Shown here: one piece after another, positions 62,200 through 64,000 of the stretch
Numbering within the stretch: position 1 is the stretch's first letter
Layout: every line of letters begins with the position of its first letter
DNA from: Arthrobacter methylotrophus
GTDB lineage: Bacteria > Actinomycetota > Actinomycetes > Actinomycetales > Micrococcaceae
NCBI RefSeq assembly: GCF_039539965.1
Contig: NZ_BAABED010000001.1
Coordinates: forward strand, 3,596,001-3,660,000
Direction: 5' to 3'
DNA length: 64,000 nucleotides
Notes under the pieces: model-generated
The model's input: only the letters and a program-made list of their open reading frames with translations
Database searches by the model: none
What the model was told of the DNA's origin: nothing
Position numbers and translations under genes: made by a program

Positions 62200-63330
62200 A
62201 TGAAGATGACAGCGGCCGTTATGTATGAGCAGGGCCTTAGAGCCCCTTACGCCGAAAGCCAGCCTTTCCAGATCGATGAGGTGGAACTTCAGGGACCCGG
62301 AGAGGGCGAAGTGCTCGTAGAAGTCCGGGCTGCCGGGCTGTGCCATTCCGACCTTTCCGTGGTGGGAGGACTCCGCAAACGAACGCTGCCAGTAGTCGGT
62401 GGACACGAGGGGGCAGGAATTGTGCGGGAAGTAGGCGCGGGCATCCGTCACCTGGCCGCCGGTGACCATGTTGTCATGACCGTGGCCGGGGGCTGTGGCG
62501 CGTGTGCTTACTGCGTGGGAGGGAGGCCGGGCCTCTGTGACAACATCGGCACCAGCCGGTACCAAGGCATGCTGCCGAACGGCTTCGTGCGGCTGAGCCG
62601 CAACAATTCCCCCATTTACCATTACAGCGGCATCTCCTGCTTCGCCGAGTATGCGGTAACTGTGCCCAGTTCCCTCGTCAAGATCGACCAGGATGTCCCG
62701 TTCGACGTCGCCGCACTCTTTGGCTGCGCCGTCGTTACCGGTGCCGGCGCAGTCTTCAACGCCGCGGACGTGCGCCCCGGGTCGAGCATCGTCGTCATCG
62801 GCCTCGGCGGTGTAGGCCTGAACGCCGTCATGGCTGCGAAGATCGCCGGCGCAAGCACCATCATCGGTATCGACATCCTGGCCTCCAAGTTCCCGCTGGC
62901 CCACGAGCTGGGCTGCACGCACAGTTTCCTCGGACAGGCGCCTGACGCCGTGGAAAAAGTCCGGGACCTTACCTCAGGCGGGGTTGACTACGTCTTCGAG
63001 TTCTCAGGCAACCGGCAGGCGATGCTGTCGTCAATCGCGATGACCCGCAAGGGCGGGGAGATCATCTGCATCGGGCTCGGCGCGACAGGCGACATGTTCG
63101 AATACCCCCATGCCCAGCTGGTGTCCGAGGAAAAAGTCATCCGCGGCTCACTCATGGGCAGCGGGATCGGGGAACGCGACATCCCGCGCTTCCTGCGCTT
63201 CTATCAGGAAGGCAAGATGCCGGTGGAAAGGCTCATGACCTCAGCAATCGGCTTCGACGGCCTTAACTCGGCCCTCGATCAATTGCACGGTGGAGGCGTT
63301 GTTCGTCAGGTGCTGCATCCGAATGGCTGA
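62200..63330 (+). CDS. Zinc-dependent alcohol dehydrogenase, copy 2
   Basis: A 376-residue medium-chain dehydrogenase: catalytic zinc ligands in AAGLCHSDLSVV and VGGHEGAGIV, structural zinc cysteines in CGACAYCVGGRPGLC, and nucleotide motif GLGGVGLNAVMAAKIAGA. It resembles the class III/NDMA-dependent branch, judging by length and the CHSDLSVV segment. Divergent from the AAHS transporter; followed by a second lactonase-like gene 46 bases later. Confidence 0.9.
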   Translation: MKMTAAVMYEQGLRAPYAESQPFQIDEVELQGPGEGEVLVEVRAAGLCHSDLSVVGGLRKRTLPVVGGHEGAGIVREVGAGIRHLAAGDHVVMTVAGGCGACAYCVGGRPGLCDNIGTSRYQGMLPNGFVRLSRNNSPIYHYSGISCFAEYAVTVPSSLVKIDQDVPFDVAALFGCAVVTGAGAVFNAADVRPGSSIVVIGLGGVGLNAVMAAKIAGASTIIGIDILASKFPLAHELGCTHSFLGQAPDAVEKVRDLTSGGVDYVFEFSGNRQAMLSSIAMTRKGGEIICIGLGATGDMFEYPHAQLVSEEKVIRGSLMGSGIGERDIPRFLRFYQEGKMPVERLMTSAIGFDGLNSALDQLHGGGVVRQVLHPNG

Positions 63331-63376
63331 GGTGGCCTCGCACCGTGCGGTGCACGATCAGGAAAGAGATTGCGGA

Positions 63377-64000
63377 ATGAACCACACGGAACCCAAATAC
63401 GAGGCATTCGCCCTTCGATATGCTTCCAGACCAGGAATGAAGTCGGAGCACTTTTTTCACTACGCCCTCTATCAGGAGCCCGACACAGAACTGGGCCTCG
63501 ATTACTATTTTTGGGTCCTCAGGAATCAGAACCGGACGGTCCTCGTCGACTGCGGCTATAACCGAGACCGCGCCTTGGAACGAAAGAACCGCAGACAGGA
63601 CGTCGAGCCTGTCGAACTGCTGAAGATGATCGATGTACGTCCGCAGGACGTCGACCATCTGGTCATATCCCACATGCATCACGACCACGCCGGCAACATC
63701 AACCTCTTTCCGAACGCCACCGTGAGTATCGCCAAAGAAGAACTGGCATTCTGGACCGGCGAATTCGCGGGGCGCGACATCATGGCGTGGACCGTGGATT
63801 CCGAGGATGTGAAAACCGTGCAGCGCCTCGCCAAAGAGGAACGGCTTGTCGTAGTGGACGGAGAATCAGACGTGGCACCGGGGATCAGCGTCACCCGCCT
63901 GCCTGGACACACACCGGGCCAGCTCATTACGCATGTCGATGGCCTGTCCGGCCGGCTGGTACTGGCTTCCGACGCACTGCATTACTACGAAGAGATGGAC
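63377..64000 (+). CDS. MBL-fold hydrolase, AHL-lactonase-like, copy 2 (partial)
   Basis: The first 208 residues of a lactonase-branch MBL protein, cut by the right edge. HxHxDH is intact in ISHMHHDHAGN, with PGHTPGQ and ASDALHYY later. The N-terminus (FALRYASRPGMKSEHFFHYA) and overall order match the gene at 58245, its paralogue. AGGAAAGAG lies before the ATG. Confidence 0.88.
   Translation, partial: MNHTEPKYEAFALRYASRPGMKSEHFFHYALYQEPDTELGLDYYFWVLRNQNRTVLVDCGYNRDRALERKNRRQDVEPVELLKMIDVRPQDVDHLVISHMHHDHAGNINLFPNATVSIAKEELAFWTGEFAGRDIMAWTVDSEDVKTVQRLAKEERLVVVDGESDVAPGISVTRLPGHTPGQLITHVDGLSGRLVLASDALHYYEEMD

Overview
The window is high-GC DNA with frequent GTG and TTG starts, dense operons and many ATGA start/stop overlaps. 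A DUF4193 zinc-ribbon protein, a prpE/gntR-prpDBC propionate locus, AAHS-type transport and class-E-sortase-like features point to an actinobacterium. Arthrobacter or a close Micrococcaceae relative is the best guess; this is inferred from gene content and no marker gene settles it. No rRNA, tRNA or CRISPR array was seen.

Layout. 1-3.1 kb: a lipoprotein/macrolide-type ABC exporter (permease cut by the left edge), a DUF4193 protein and small membrane proteins. 3.1-4.3 kb: a secreted beta-propeller gene split by a frameshift. 4.4-6.8 kb: a CitA/CitB-type two-component system, divergent from a SsuABC/TauABC-like ABC importer (7.0-9.9 kb) with a CRP/GlxR-like palindrome between them.

10.1-31.1 kb is the most distinctive part: a large catabolic locus that looks built for cyclic or linear amides and ureides. 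It holds an amidase with a tiny partner protein, an amidohydrolase, two PuuE-like polysaccharide-deacetylase-fold hydrolases, a one-cysteine Asp/Glu-racemase-fold enzyme, a HpcH/HpaI aldolase, cupins and an isochorismatase-fold amidohydrolase. It also holds a complete peptide-type ABC importer in the odd order C-D-F-B...A, a branched-chain aminotransferase, an acetamidase/formamidase and a hydantoinase-like enzyme. Two separate pairs of unusual metallo-beta-lactamase (MBL)-fold genes sit inside it. Related AT-rich sites (core TATCGAAG or TATTGAAG) recur at several promoters of this locus. An XRE-cupin regulator inside the locus carries one just upstream of its own start and is the obvious candidate regulator.

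31.2-42.7 kb mixes housekeeping and decayed genes: an aldo/keto reductase with an internal deletion, YCII and SRPBCC proteins, a GGDEF-EAL protein, a PadR regulator with a glycine-rich head, remnants of an SGNH hydrolase and a MazF toxin, an orphan OmpR regulator and a secreted GH16-like protein. A glycosyltransferase beside a 54-residue LAMTG mini-protein follows, then IS1634 and IS110 fragments, a ChaA-type antiporter and a dprA fragment.

42.7-49.1 kb is the methylcitrate pathway (prpE divergent from gntR-prpD-prpB-prpC). 49.2-52.6 kb has a MarR-MFS pair and a PanD-PanB fusion. 53.1-64.0 kb is a second catabolic region of two aldehyde dehydrogenases, two zinc alcohol dehydrogenases, an SDR, two MFS transporters and two lactonase-like MBL enzymes, the last cut by the right edge.
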